NCBI RefSeq assembly: GCF_014211915.1
Contig: NZ_CP060041.1
Span: 558,001-622,000 of the forward strand
Direction: 5' to 3'
Source of the DNA: Burkholderia cenocepacia
Lineage (GTDB): Bacteria; Pseudomonadota; Gammaproteobacteria; Burkholderiales; Burkholderiaceae
DNA length: 64,000 nucleotides
The notes beneath the pieces were generated by a model that saw nothing but the letters and a program-made list of their open reading frames with translations, did not search any database and had not been told where the DNA came from. Below, in pieces: positions 27,050 through 35,358 of this stretch (positions within the stretch are counted from its first letter, which is position 1; every line of letters begins with the position of its first letter). Made by a program: the position numbers and the translations under genes.

Positions 27050-28174
27050 ATGGCATCGCCTCTCGTTTTGATTCATCGCATTCTGGGTTTCGCGGCCGCC
27101 CGACGCGGCCGGACGCTCTCCGGCAGTTCGCCGCAGCACAACGGCGAGCGCTTTGCCAATGTCGCGCCGCGCCCCGCCGAAGGATTGGGCAAGACGCTGG
27201 GAATCGCCTGGAACATGCTGGTCAACAAGCCGCGTCATACCGTGCCCGCCGGCGCGTTGCCCGTCGATTCGCTGACCCGCGCGGAACTCGACGCGGCACC
27301 CGATCGCAGCCTGTATCGGCTCGGCCATTCGACGCTGTTGCTGAAGCTGCGTGGCGAATTCTGGCTGACCGATCCGGTGTTTGCGGAGCGCGCGTCGCCG
27401 TTTCGGCGTATCGGCCCCAAGCGCTTTCATGCGCCGCCGATCGCGCTGGAAGATCTTCCGCCGCTGCGCGGCGTGATCCTGTCGCACGATCATTACGATC
27501 ACCTCGATCGCGACACGGTGCTCGCGCTGGCCGCCACCACCGACGTGTTCGTGACGACGTTGGGCGTCGGCGATCGGCTGATCGAATGGGGTATCGACGC
27601 GAACAAGGTCCGCCAGCTCGACTGGTGGCAAAGCATCGATGTGGCCGGGCTGACGCTGACGGCGACGCCAGCCCAGCACTTCTCCGGGCGCAGCTTGTTC
27701 GACGGCAACAGTACGCTGTGGGCGTCGTGGGTGATCGTCGACGACGACCTGCGCGTGTTCTTCAGCGGCGATACGGGTTATTTCGACGGCTTCAGGAAGA
27801 TCGGCGAGCGCCTCGGGCCGTTCGACGTCACGCTGATCGAAACGGGCGCCTATGATGCGCAATGGCCGTACGTTCACATGCAGCCGGAAGAAACCGTGCA
27901 GGCGCACATCGATTTGCGCGGGCGCTGGTTGATGCCGATCCACAACGGTACGTTCGACCTCGCGATGCATCGCTGGCAGGAGCCGTTCGAGCGGGTCACG
28001 GCGCTGGCGCTCGTGCGCGGTATCGAACTGTCGACGCCCCGAATGGGCGAACGCCTCGATCTCGACGCGCCGCATCGCGGCGAGCGCTGGTGGCGCACGG
28101 TCGACGAGCGCGCGGCAACGCCGGCGGCGAAATCGCGACGCTGGCAGCTGTGCGCATCGCAGGCGACGAAATAG
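27050..28174 (+). CDS. UlaG-like MBL-fold hydrolase
   Basis: A 374-residue metallo-beta-lactamase protein of the UlaG/NAPE-PLD-like branch. RLGHSTLLLKLRGEFWLTDPVF opens the domain. The metal motif is SHDHYDHLD near residue 147, and further ligands lie in TPAQHFSGR and FFSGDTGYFDGF. The N-terminal 90 residues resemble an extension seen in membrane-near relatives, and a C-terminal basic tail follows. The substrate may be a phosphodiester or N-acyl lipid. It is probably repressed by the divergent TetR gene. Confidence 0.82.
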   Translation: MASPLVLIHRILGFAAARRGRTLSGSSPQHNGERFANVAPRPAEGLGKTLGIAWNMLVNKPRHTVPAGALPVDSLTRAELDAAPDRSLYRLGHSTLLLKLRGEFWLTDPVFAERASPFRRIGPKRFHAPPIALEDLPPLRGVILSHDHYDHLDRDTVLALAATTDVFVTTLGVGDRLIEWGIDANKVRQLDWWQSIDVAGLTLTATPAQHFSGRSLFDGNSTLWASWVIVDDDLRVFFSGDTGYFDGFRKIGERLGPFDVTLIETGAYDAQWPYVHMQPEETVQAHIDLRGRWLMPIHNGTFDLAMHRWQEPFERVTALALVRGIELSTPRMGERLDLDAPHRGERWWRTVDERAATPAAKSRRWQLCASQATK

Positions 28175-28301
28175 TCCGCAATCGCCGCACGCGCCTTCCG
28201 GGAGGATGGCCGTGCAGCGGCGCCGGGTGGTGCATTCGTTGCCGGCTTCCCCTGCACGTCGACGGCCTGCCTGTCGACCCGATTACTAGAGTAGAGAAGT
28301 C

Positions 28302-29318
28302 ATGCATCCGGCATCCCTCCGATACATATCCGGCCAACGAAACGATGACGTCGCCATCGCGGCATTCGACCAGGCGAGCGACCGTTCGACCGGTCGCAGC
28401 CGCGAGAACGAGCTACGACAGACGCTCGCGGAGCGCGTCGCGAGATGGACCGAAGGAGTCGATCATCTCGACACGGCCATTCCCAACCTGAGCTTTCATC
28501 GAAGGGAAGCGCCAACGCAGCCGATGGAATGCATGGTCGAGCCGAGCTTCGGTCTCGTCGTTCAAGGCGCGAAGCGGGTCATGCAGAGCGGCGACGCCTA
28601 CATCTATGACACGGACCGCTTTCTGATCACGTCACTCGACCTGCCCGGTTCGACGCAGATCATCGAGGCCAGCCCCGACAAACCGTTTCTCGGGCTCGGC
28701 CTCAAGCTCGATTTTCGCGTCATGGCCGAATTGATGATGCAAGTCGCGCCGGATCACGACGATGCGCCGGCCGGCCGCGGGCTCGTCGTCGGCGACATGA
28801 CCGAGCCTCTGTACGACGCGCTGAACCGGTTACTCGCGCTGCTGGACGACCCGAACGCGATTGCCGTTCTCGCACCGTATGTCGAGCGGGAGATTTACTA
28901 TCGGCTGCTGACGAGCGATCAGGGCGGCCGCCTGCGTCAGATTGCGTCCGCCGGCAGTCAGTGCAACCGCGTGTCACGCGCGATCCGGTGGTTGCGCGCT
29001 CACTACGACGAGTCATTGCGTGTCGATGATCTTGCGGCGCAGGTTCAGATGAGCAGCTCGACCTTCCATCACCACTTCCGCCAACTCACCGGCATGAGTC
29101 CTCTGCAGTACCAGAAATGGATACGGCTCAACGAGGCACGTCGGCTGATGCTGGCGGAGCGGCTCGACGCCGCGTCGGCGGCGTTCAGGGTCGGGTATGC
29201 GAGCCCGACCCAGTTCAACCGGGAATATAGCCGGCTGTTCGGCAACTCTCCGCGAAGGGATATCGATAGCCTGCGAGGTGGCGGGGATGTCGCCTTGTCG
29301 ATCGTCGCGAGTTACTGA
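28302..29318 (+). CDS. AraC-family regulator (AraC_N type)
   Basis: A 338-residue regulator. The N-terminal AraC_N/YqhC-like domain (about residues 60-220, MECMVEPSFGLVVQGAKRVMQ) is followed by a double helix-turn-helix (about residues 230-325, SLRVDDLAAQVQMSSSTFHHHFRQLTG and AFRVGYASPTQFNREYSRLFG). YqhC-type proteins control aldehyde or alcohol-dehydrogenase genes, but no such gene is adjacent. A second regulator of the same type is at 42022-43002. It is the last protein gene before the centromere region. Confidence 0.87.
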   Translation: MHPASLRYISGQRNDDVAIAAFDQASDRSTGRSRENELRQTLAERVARWTEGVDHLDTAIPNLSFHRREAPTQPMECMVEPSFGLVVQGAKRVMQSGDAYIYDTDRFLITSLDLPGSTQIIEASPDKPFLGLGLKLDFRVMAELMMQVAPDHDDAPAGRGLVVGDMTEPLYDALNRLLALLDDPNAIAVLAPYVEREIYYRLLTSDQGGRLRQIASAGSQCNRVSRAIRWLRAHYDESLRVDDLAAQVQMSSSTFHHHFRQLTGMSPLQYQKWIRLNEARRLMLAERLDAASAAFRVGYASPTQFNREYSRLFGNSPRRDIDSLRGGGDVALSIVASY

Positions 29319-29685
29319 TGGCGGCACGGTGGCGGGATGTGTCGGCTATTACAGGTGAACGGCGCAGGACTGGCGCCTCGCATGCGGGGTCGAGCGGGCT
29401 CAGACTGAAATGAAGCGCCCAACGCCGATATGTTTCCAACTCGGATGAATTGCTCGGCGTCTCCCTTCCTGCTTATCGTCAAACATCGCCGACGTGTATC
29501 GTGCGGCCGGGCCCACACTTTCACCTCTCCTTTGGCTACAGACGAACCGCCCGGAGCCGACGATTTCGGCGGACCGCCCCCCGCCCCTCCCAAAGGCTAC
29601 GTCGGACCGGCCGCCTATAAATCCCCAATGTCAGCATCGTCTCGCAATGCTTCGCGACTCCGTTAATAGGGAGGCCGACGCATGC

Positions 29686-29701
29686 GTTGTCACGTGACAA
29701 C
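29686..29701. other. parS site 1 (perfect)
   Basis: GTTGTCACGTGACAAC, a perfect 16-bp palindrome. As I recall, it is identical to the parS motif assigned to chromosome 3 of B. cenocepacia. It should be the loading site of the ParB encoded at 31762. Confidence 0.88.
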
Positions 29702-30408
29702 TGGCGCTAAATATCAGAGCGCCCAGCACTGGGCGCCGCGATCCAGTGATGCACTAATCCCCGCGCTTCGACACCCGCGACAGTTGCCCCACCGCGAAAC
29801 GTACTAAAAACTACGAATTACGTATTTATCACGACGAATTTCGGTGGAGTCCCGCCAATTTTCGTTGCCCACACGCCAAAACCCATACGCCCCAATTCCG
29901 GGCATCACTAAGCTCATTTGGCGTGAAACAGCATGAAGAATATGGCGCAAACCATTGCCACACAAGGATTTCTGGCAAGCGTCGATTTTCGGAAAATGTT
30001 TCACGAACCGACCCGCTCGCGTTGCTACACGTCGCCAACACATGGATTCGACGCCAATAGTGACCCGGATTGCATGAATCTCCTGCATATCGGGGCCCTC
30101 CAGCGCGAGGATCTGATATTCGTTACGAAACCAGCCCCTGCCCTATTGGCCCATGCGAGCGGCAATGCAGGATTTCGTATCCTCTATAAATAGGGACATA
30201 TCATAGCCGCTATATCCCACACGAACATGCGCAGCAATCGCACAGCGCGTTGCACCAGCACCCCGAGCGTACACACGAAGATAAGGGAATCAAGTTGCTG
30301 ACTACGCAGTTCGTACCGCGCCACCCCAAACGCGCCTTGCAACGCCTCCCCCGGATACTCCGCTCCCATATACCCACCCGTTGCCCGAGCTTTCAGGCGC
30401 CCGCTCCC

Positions 30409-30424
30409 GTTGTCACGTGACAAC
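30409..30424. other. parS site 2 (perfect)
   Basis: The second perfect copy of GTTGTCACGTGACAAC, 723 bp after the first. Confidence 0.88.
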
Positions 30425-30570
30425 TCCCTTGGCGATTCACCGACGAGCCGGTGGGACCAGAAATATCCCCACCGGCTTTCTTCCTGAGCAACGTGCCAGC
30501 TACGCAGCATCGGCAACCGCGACTACGTCTTGACGATCGGAAAGTTGCTCCTGGGGCGCGCTTGAATGTG

Positions 30571-30586
30571 TTTGTCACGTGACAAC
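30571..30586. other. parS site 3
   Basis: TTTGTCACGTGACAAC, differing from the perfect palindrome only in the first base. Confidence 0.82.
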
Positions 30587-30733
30587 CCGTCTCACCGCCG
30601 GATAGACGTACGTCAGGATTATGTGAAGCACCTCTGTAATTGAGATGAAGCGATTCTTCCGCAGCCCACGTCGCAATCGCATCGAGAACTTTCGCTCGAT
30701 GTGGCCGGGCCTCGAAGCAATCAATGTCTGGAG

Positions 30734-30749
30734 ACTTGTCACGTGACAA
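30734..30749. other. parS site 4
   Basis: CTTGTCACGTGACAAT: the inner 14 bp (TTGTCACGTGACAA) are perfect and the two outer bases differ. Confidence 0.8.
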
Positions 30750-30963
30750 TCGGCTTCTTCTTCGAGACCGCGCAACACAGTCGTCTCGGTTCTTATCGAA
30801 TTCCGTATGAGACCAAGTGCGACGAGACATCAATTCTCCACGCAACGGTTTCATCGTCGATGTCAACCACAGTTGAATTTGCCCGCGTTCGTGCAGCCGT
30901 GATGGGTTATTTTGTATTTTTTTTAGTCAATACGCATAAATGACGCCTTGGCCGTTCGGCCTA

Positions 30964-30979
30964 TTTGTCACGTAACAAC
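30964..30979. other. parS-like site 5 (degenerate)
   Basis: TTTGTCACGTAACAAC, with one outer and one inner change. It is the copy nearest to parA, about 95 bp before its start, so it may also serve in autoregulation. Confidence 0.65.
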
Positions 30980-31030
30980 CGCGGAGATTAAAAGACATTC
31001 ACTACATCGAACACTTTTCTGGACATTTCG

Positions 31031-31050
31031 GTAATAACTGAATATATTAC
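31031..31050. promoter_or_regulatory. Inverted repeat in the parA promoter region
   Basis: GTAATA-N8-TATTAC directly upstream of the ribosome site of parA (GGAGAG, 31063-31068). It could be a ParA/ParB operator or simply promoter elements; it is AT-rich. Confidence 0.45.
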
Positions 31051-31073
31051 GCAAAACTCCTTGGAGAGATTTA

Positions 31074-31769
31074 ATGGCTTTCAAGATCGCCGTCAGTAAT
31101 CAAAAAGGTGGGACGGGAAAGACGACCATCTCCGTCAACATCGCGGCTGCGTTCGAAGCCGGCGGCAACAAAGTCGCGTTGATCGATGCCGACCCTCAGG
31201 GCACTTCCGTCCGGTGGGTCACAAGCGGCGAGAACACGCTGCCGATGACGGTCCTTTCGCTGGCTCCCGCCGGCCGCGGCATCGGGGGCGAGATCAAGAA
31301 GCAGGACGCAAACTTTGACGTGATCGTCGTCGACTGCCCCGGCAACCTCGAGGACCCACGTATCGCATCCGTCCTGGAAGTGGCGGACTTCTGCCTGGTG
31401 CCGCTTTCGCCATCGCCGGCCGATCTGTACAGCACGGTCGCGATGATCCGCATGATCGAGTCGATGCGCGCCGTTCGAAATCCTCAACTTTCTTCCGCAT
31501 TAATGCTGAATAGTGTCAATGGAAAAACTAAAATGCGTGAAGAAATTTTAAAAATTCTACGGGCTGAAGAAATAGGGGAGCATCTGCTCGACAGCCAGAT
31601 CGCGCAACGCGAGGTCTATCGTCAGACGTTCGCGCTCGGCACCACGATCCATCACCACAATCGATACCTGAAGGGCCTGAAGGAAGCCCGCGCGGAAATC
31701 GAAAAGCTGGTCACGGAAATGGCCCAATACATCGCGTCGACGCGCGTTACCGGAACCGCCCATGGCTAA
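31074..31769 (+). CDS. parA: ParA partition ATPase
   Basis: A 231-residue Walker-type ATPase. The deviant Walker A motif KGGTGKTTISVN at residues 11-22 has the signature lysine of the ParA/MinD family. Walker B is in FDVIVVDCPGN, followed by LVPLSPSPADL. It lacks the N-terminal helix-turn-helix of plasmid type Ia ParA, so autoregulation would need ParB or another protein. It overlaps parB by 8 bp. A GGAGAG site precedes the ATG. With the parS cluster just upstream it forms the segregation system of the replicon. Confidence 0.93.
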   Translation: MAFKIAVSNQKGGTGKTTISVNIAAAFEAGGNKVALIDADPQGTSVRWVTSGENTLPMTVLSLAPAGRGIGGEIKKQDANFDVIVVDCPGNLEDPRIASVLEVADFCLVPLSPSPADLYSTVAMIRMIESMRAVRNPQLSSALMLNSVNGKTKMREEILKILRAEEIGEHLLDSQIAQREVYRQTFALGTTIHHHNRYLKGLKEARAEIEKLVTEMAQYIASTRVTGTAHG

Positions 31770-32793
31770 GGACACCTCGAAAGACAAGAAACCGACCGGC
31801 AACCTCCATCTCGCAGCCGGCCTGTTGCGCGGACTCGCGCAGGAAAATGCGGCGCTCGAAACGCGGCTGCCCGAGCCGGCGGCCGCAGCGGCCGCCGTCG
31901 TCGACGCGGCGCCTGCCAGTGGCCCGGCCGCAACCGCGCCCGCCGGTACGCCCGAGCTTGGCGCGCCGCAGAAGGTGCTGGTCAAGGACTGCATCCCGAA
32001 CCCGTTCAACCCGCGCGTGTTTTACTCGGAATCGAGCCTGCACGAGCTCGCGCTGACGTTGAAGCGAGAAGGGCAGATCGAGCCGATCAAGGTCACGCGG
32101 CTTCCCGAGTTCCCCGGCAAGCTCGTCGTGATCGACGGACAACGCCGGCTGCGCGCGACGAGCATCAACGGCGACGAGACGATCAATGCGACGTTCCGCA
32201 CCGATCACACGCCCGAGCAGCTCTACACGATCGCGTATCGGGCAAACCACGACCACGAACGCCAGACGATCTTCGATGATGCGATCGCGTGGAAACGTCT
32301 CCTGGACGAGAAGGTCTTTTCCGACCAGAACACGCTGGCGGAGAAAATCGGCAAGGACAAGGCCTCGATCAGCAAGACGCTGTCGCTCAACGCGCTGCCG
32401 AACACGCTGCTGGAGCGGATGGCCAGTGCGAACGACGTGGTCGGTCTGCAGGCTGCGTACTTCCTGAAACTGATCTTCGAACGCCTCGGCGAGGCGACGG
32501 CCGATCGGCTGCTGACGGCCGTGATCGACCGGAAAAAATCCGTCCGCGATCTAGAGAATTTCCTGCGTGCGCAGAGTGACGGCACCAAGAAGGCCGGGCG
32601 TACGCGCTACAGCGTTCGTCATGATTTCGCGCTCGAATCGCGCGCGATCGGCCAGTTGAAGACGTATCCGGACGGACGTCTGGACCTGCAGCTCAAGGGC
32701 GTCGACGCATCCCACCAGGAAGCGCTTGCCGACAAGCTCAAGACCGTCATCGACGCGTACGTCGCGGAGCTGGCCACGGCCCCGTCGAAGTAA
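31762..32793 (+). CDS. parB: ParB centromere-binding protein / CTPase
   Basis: A 343-residue ParB. A variable Ala-rich N-terminal part (about residues 1-70) is followed by the ParB/Srx CTP-binding domain (FNPRVFYSESSLHELALTLKREGQIEPIKV, then VVIDGQRRLRATSI), a central KorB-like helix-turn-helix domain (EKIGKDKASISKTLSLNALP) and a C-terminal dimerisation part. The Arg motif reads GQRRLRA instead of the common GERRxRA. It should load at the TTGTCACGTGACAA palindromes upstream of parA. Its start lies inside parA, indicating translational coupling. Confidence 0.93.
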   Translation: MAKDTSKDKKPTGNLHLAAGLLRGLAQENAALETRLPEPAAAAAAVVDAAPASGPAATAPAGTPELGAPQKVLVKDCIPNPFNPRVFYSESSLHELALTLKREGQIEPIKVTRLPEFPGKLVVIDGQRRLRATSINGDETINATFRTDHTPEQLYTIAYRANHDHERQTIFDDAIAWKRLLDEKVFSDQNTLAEKIGKDKASISKTLSLNALPNTLLERMASANDVVGLQAAYFLKLIFERLGEATADRLLTAVIDRKKSVRDLENFLRAQSDGTKKAGRTRYSVRHDFALESRAIGQLKTYPDGRLDLQLKGVDASHQEALADKLKTVIDAYVAELATAPSK

Positions 32794-32808
32794 CGCGCTA
32801 GCGGCAAA

Positions 32809-32885
32809 AGGCCTCGCCTTCGCGCTGCGTCGTCAAGCCCGACCGCGACATGGTCCGGCGCATGGTGCGCACGACGGCGAGGCCT
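32809..32885. terminator. Long inverted repeat between parB and rep
   Basis: AGGCCTCGCC (32809-32818) and GGCGAGGCCT (32876-32885), perfect 10-bp arms separated by 57 bp, located between the convergent 3' ends of parB and rep. It may be a bidirectional terminator or an RNA hairpin, but it lacks good T-runs, so the call is tentative. Confidence 0.4.
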
Positions 32886-32888
32886 CGT

Positions 32889-34205
32889 TCAGTTGCCTGC
32901 GAGACTGCTCTTGAGCAGGAATTCCAGCAGGTCGTCCGAGGTCGGCTCACCCCACGTATCGAGCGCCAGCCACCGGAAGAAACTGGTTTGCGCCAGCTTG
33001 CTCGCCTTCTTCTTCGGCGACAGCGTCAGGTCCTTCGAACCCGCCACCGTCTCGTTGTAACGCTCGATCAGCTTGGTCTGGTCGTCGATCTCCAGTTCGC
33101 GGAAATACGCGCCGGCCTCCTCGACCTTCGCCGCCAGATACTTGTCGCGAATCTGTTCCTGCTTGCTCTGCGCGGATTCCTTCGCCGGTGCGGCCGCTTC
33201 GGTTCCCTGCCCATCGGCCAGCGTGTAGCCGTGCGTCAGCGCCTTGCGGAAGTACGCGGCGACGTTGTCGACCGGCGTCGCATTCTTCTTCGTAGTCCGA
33301 TTGAGCGTATAGGCGATCGCCGCCTTGATGCGCTGCACGCCGTATTGCGTGATCAACCGGCGCGCTTCCGAGCGCGGAATGCCGAACTTCGCGACCTCCT
33401 CGACCAGCGCTTCGTTCTTGACGTCGCCGTCTTCGACCGTATCGGTGCTCTGCTTGCGCGTCACCTTGAACTGCACGGCTTCCACGCTGCGGCCGGATTT
33501 GTGTTCGATCAGCTCGAGCGTGTGGTCCGATACTTCGTTCACCTCCTGGATGCACGGCACCAGGACCTTGCTCTTGAACAGCTTGTATTCCTTGTACGAC
33601 TGCGATGCCTTGTCCTGGCCGAGAATGAGGTCACGAAATTTCGGCAGCGGAATCTTCGCGGTGATGCCGATCCCCTCGTAACGCACCGTGTTTTCCCACA
33701 GCGCGAGCGAATGCGACCGCCGGAACTCGCGGGCGATCCGCATATCGATCAGTGCGTAGATTTCGGGATTGAGCAGTTCGCTGCGAATCTGGTCGGAGAA
33801 GCTGTACTTCAGCACCGATTGCTCGAGCTCCGCGCCGGCGAGCAGGCCCGACGCTTTCCAGACCGTCGAACGGTCCGCGGCCAGGTAGTCCCAGTTGACG
33901 ACGGTACTGATCAACGAGTTGACCGTATCCTTCACGTACTTCGTGTTGTTGCTGTTCAGCCCGCTCTCGTGCGACAGCGACGCGATCGAAATCGAGAAGC
34001 TCGTTCGGCCCGGTTCGAACGCCTCCTGCCGAAGCGCATTCTTGATCAGCGAGCTGAACATCTTGCGCTGCTGCAGACCGATCTTGCCGGACTTCGGCGC
34101 GATATGAATCGCCTGGACCGCCTTGCGCAGCAAGTCGGGCGGCTCGGGGGTCTGAAACAGCGAAACCTGTTTGTCTGAGCCTTTGCTTGCGGGCTTGCGC
34201 GGCAT
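32889..34205 (-). CDS. Rep_3-type replication initiator
   Basis: A 438-residue initiator of the plasmid RepA/RepB (Rep_3) superfamily. The two winged-helix domains fall in about residues 25-270, with LLRKAVQAIHIAPKSGKIGLQQRKMFSSLIKNA at the start and a second domain around RYEGIGITAKIPLPKFRDL. A longer C-terminal region containing NVAAYFRKALTHGYTLADG, common in Burkholderia secondary-chromosome initiators, follows. Upstream, on the side of its promoter, lies an array of 16-bp iterons, the expected binding sites. It is convergent with parB. Initiation at this locus should be Rep-dependent, not purely DnaA-dependent. Confidence 0.9.
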   Translation of the reverse strand: MPRKPASKGSDKQVSLFQTPEPPDLLRKAVQAIHIAPKSGKIGLQQRKMFSSLIKNALRQEAFEPGRTSFSISIASLSHESGLNSNNTKYVKDTVNSLISTVVNWDYLAADRSTVWKASGLLAGAELEQSVLKYSFSDQIRSELLNPEIYALIDMRIAREFRRSHSLALWENTVRYEGIGITAKIPLPKFRDLILGQDKASQSYKEYKLFKSKVLVPCIQEVNEVSDHTLELIEHKSGRSVEAVQFKVTRKQSTDTVEDGDVKNEALVEEVAKFGIPRSEARRLITQYGVQRIKAAIAYTLNRTTKKNATPVDNVAAYFRKALTHGYTLADGQGTEAAAPAKESAQSKQEQIRDKYLAAKVEEAGAYFRELEIDDQTKLIERYNETVAGSKDLTLSPKKKASKLAQTSFFRWLALDTWGEPTSDDLLEFLLKSSLAGN

Positions 34206-34356
34206 CGTGGTGTCCGGGTAAGGTTGCCTTATTGAGAGCGGACTTTATACCTTTTCGCGGCACGGGGCAACGTCCTTGCTCTAGCATCACTTTCACTATC
34301 TTGTCTAAGTAACAGATATGGAAGGAAAAACCCGGATTCAACGATTTGCGTAGAGC

Positions 34357-35358
34357 CCCATATCCGTCTACCTTTTGACCAAAATTCCTCCCAGAAGCCG
34401 CTACCTTTCCCGTCAGCATCGCGAAACCCGGCACAAGATTTGCCACGACGAAGGTACCCATCCATGGGGGCAAACGAATGGAATAGAGATCGCCGGAGGG
34501 ATTCGTGGTGCCCTGCAATACGGCCGCGATTTCTCCCATAACTTGCTACCTTTGTCGGTTCCCATACGAGGGTACCTGTCAGCGTCGTCAACCGCATCGT
34601 TTTCCGGCCGAAGGGAGAAATCGCTCCCATAAAAGGCAACCTTCCGATTTCCCCATAGAAGGTAACCTGTCCGCAGCCCCGCTCCTGTCTATGGGAAAGC
34701 TTTATAGGACTGTTGAGCGAAGGACAGCGAATCGATTGAAACCGGCTCCCATACATGGGTACCTTTAAAACGCCCCATAACTGGCTACCCGAAGAAAATC
34801 TCTGTGCATCGATTCGACTATCGACGCAAAAAAAGCGCCCCATAAAAGGCTACCTCCATGCGTTCCCATAGACGACTACCTCACGCGATTGACGGTCGAT
34901 TTCCCATAACCGGATACGTTCGCCCCATATCCACAACCCTGATTTCCCACAACCCGGTACCCCAAACCCCAAATCCACAGACCTGAAGCCCCAAACCCTT
35001 CCACCTGTGCCCCCATAAATGGGTACCGAACACCGCTCAAACCCATGCCAGGCAAGGCTCTGAGCCGTCTAAAAGTAGTTAAAGAAGTAAACGTGGTTTA
35101 CCAAAGATGTAAACACACGTGTGCTTGCACAGAAAGACGAACCCCATAAACCGCTACCAATGGGAGTCATCTATGGGAAGCCAACCGCCCAGATCTCCCC
35201 ATCCACGCCCCCTTTGGCCCTGTTTGACCCGCCGTTCCTGAAAGGCTTCAGGCCTGGCAAGGCATCCCGAGGAGGTGAGTACCCACTCACAAGCACCGAA
35301 ACGTAGAAACTTATGGGAGGAAATCCCTGGATTCGACGTAGAGGTTCCCGTTTATGGG
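34357..35358. repeat. Iteron array upstream of rep
   Basis: At least 17 copies of a 16-bp element with consensus CCCATANNNGGNTACC. Plus-strand copies start at 34357, 34390, 34535, 34561, 34626, 34652, 34748, 34774, 34839, 34865, 34903, 34946, 35012 and 35143. Inverted copies lie at 34453-34468, 35302-35317 and 35343-35358. Weaker copies are at 34924 and, inverted, 35162. CCCATA is the most constant part, and the right end is usually TACC. Four pairs are spaced exactly 26 bp start to start. These are the expected binding sites of the Rep_3 initiator. Confidence 0.88.
35087..35101. repeat. Inverted repeat in candidate DNA unwinding element
   Basis: The perfect inverted repeat GTAAAC-GTG-GTTTAC lies in the AT-rich stretch right of the main iteron block, with another GTAAAC copy about 20 bp further on. 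It lies before the iteron at 35143, so it is inside the origin. Confidence 0.5.

Larger units (their letters stand above)
29319..31073. other. Centromere-like non-coding region with parS cluster
   Basis: A gene-poor region of about 1.75 kb, lower in GC than its flanks, between the AraC gene and parA. It contains five copies of the parS palindrome (three near-perfect, two with one or two changes). Short open frames (for example at 29933-30193 and 30393-30866) lack family features and I do not call them. The composition and the absence of genes fit a centromere/partition region. Confidence 0.75.

Noticed and set aside
29933..30193. An 86-codon frame in the centromere region
   Set aside because: No signal peptide, domain or good ribosome site; it lies in DNA with non-coding composition.
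30393..30866. A 157-codon minus-strand frame crossing parS sites
   Set aside because: It spans three parS palindromes and has no recognisable domain, so a gene is unlikely.
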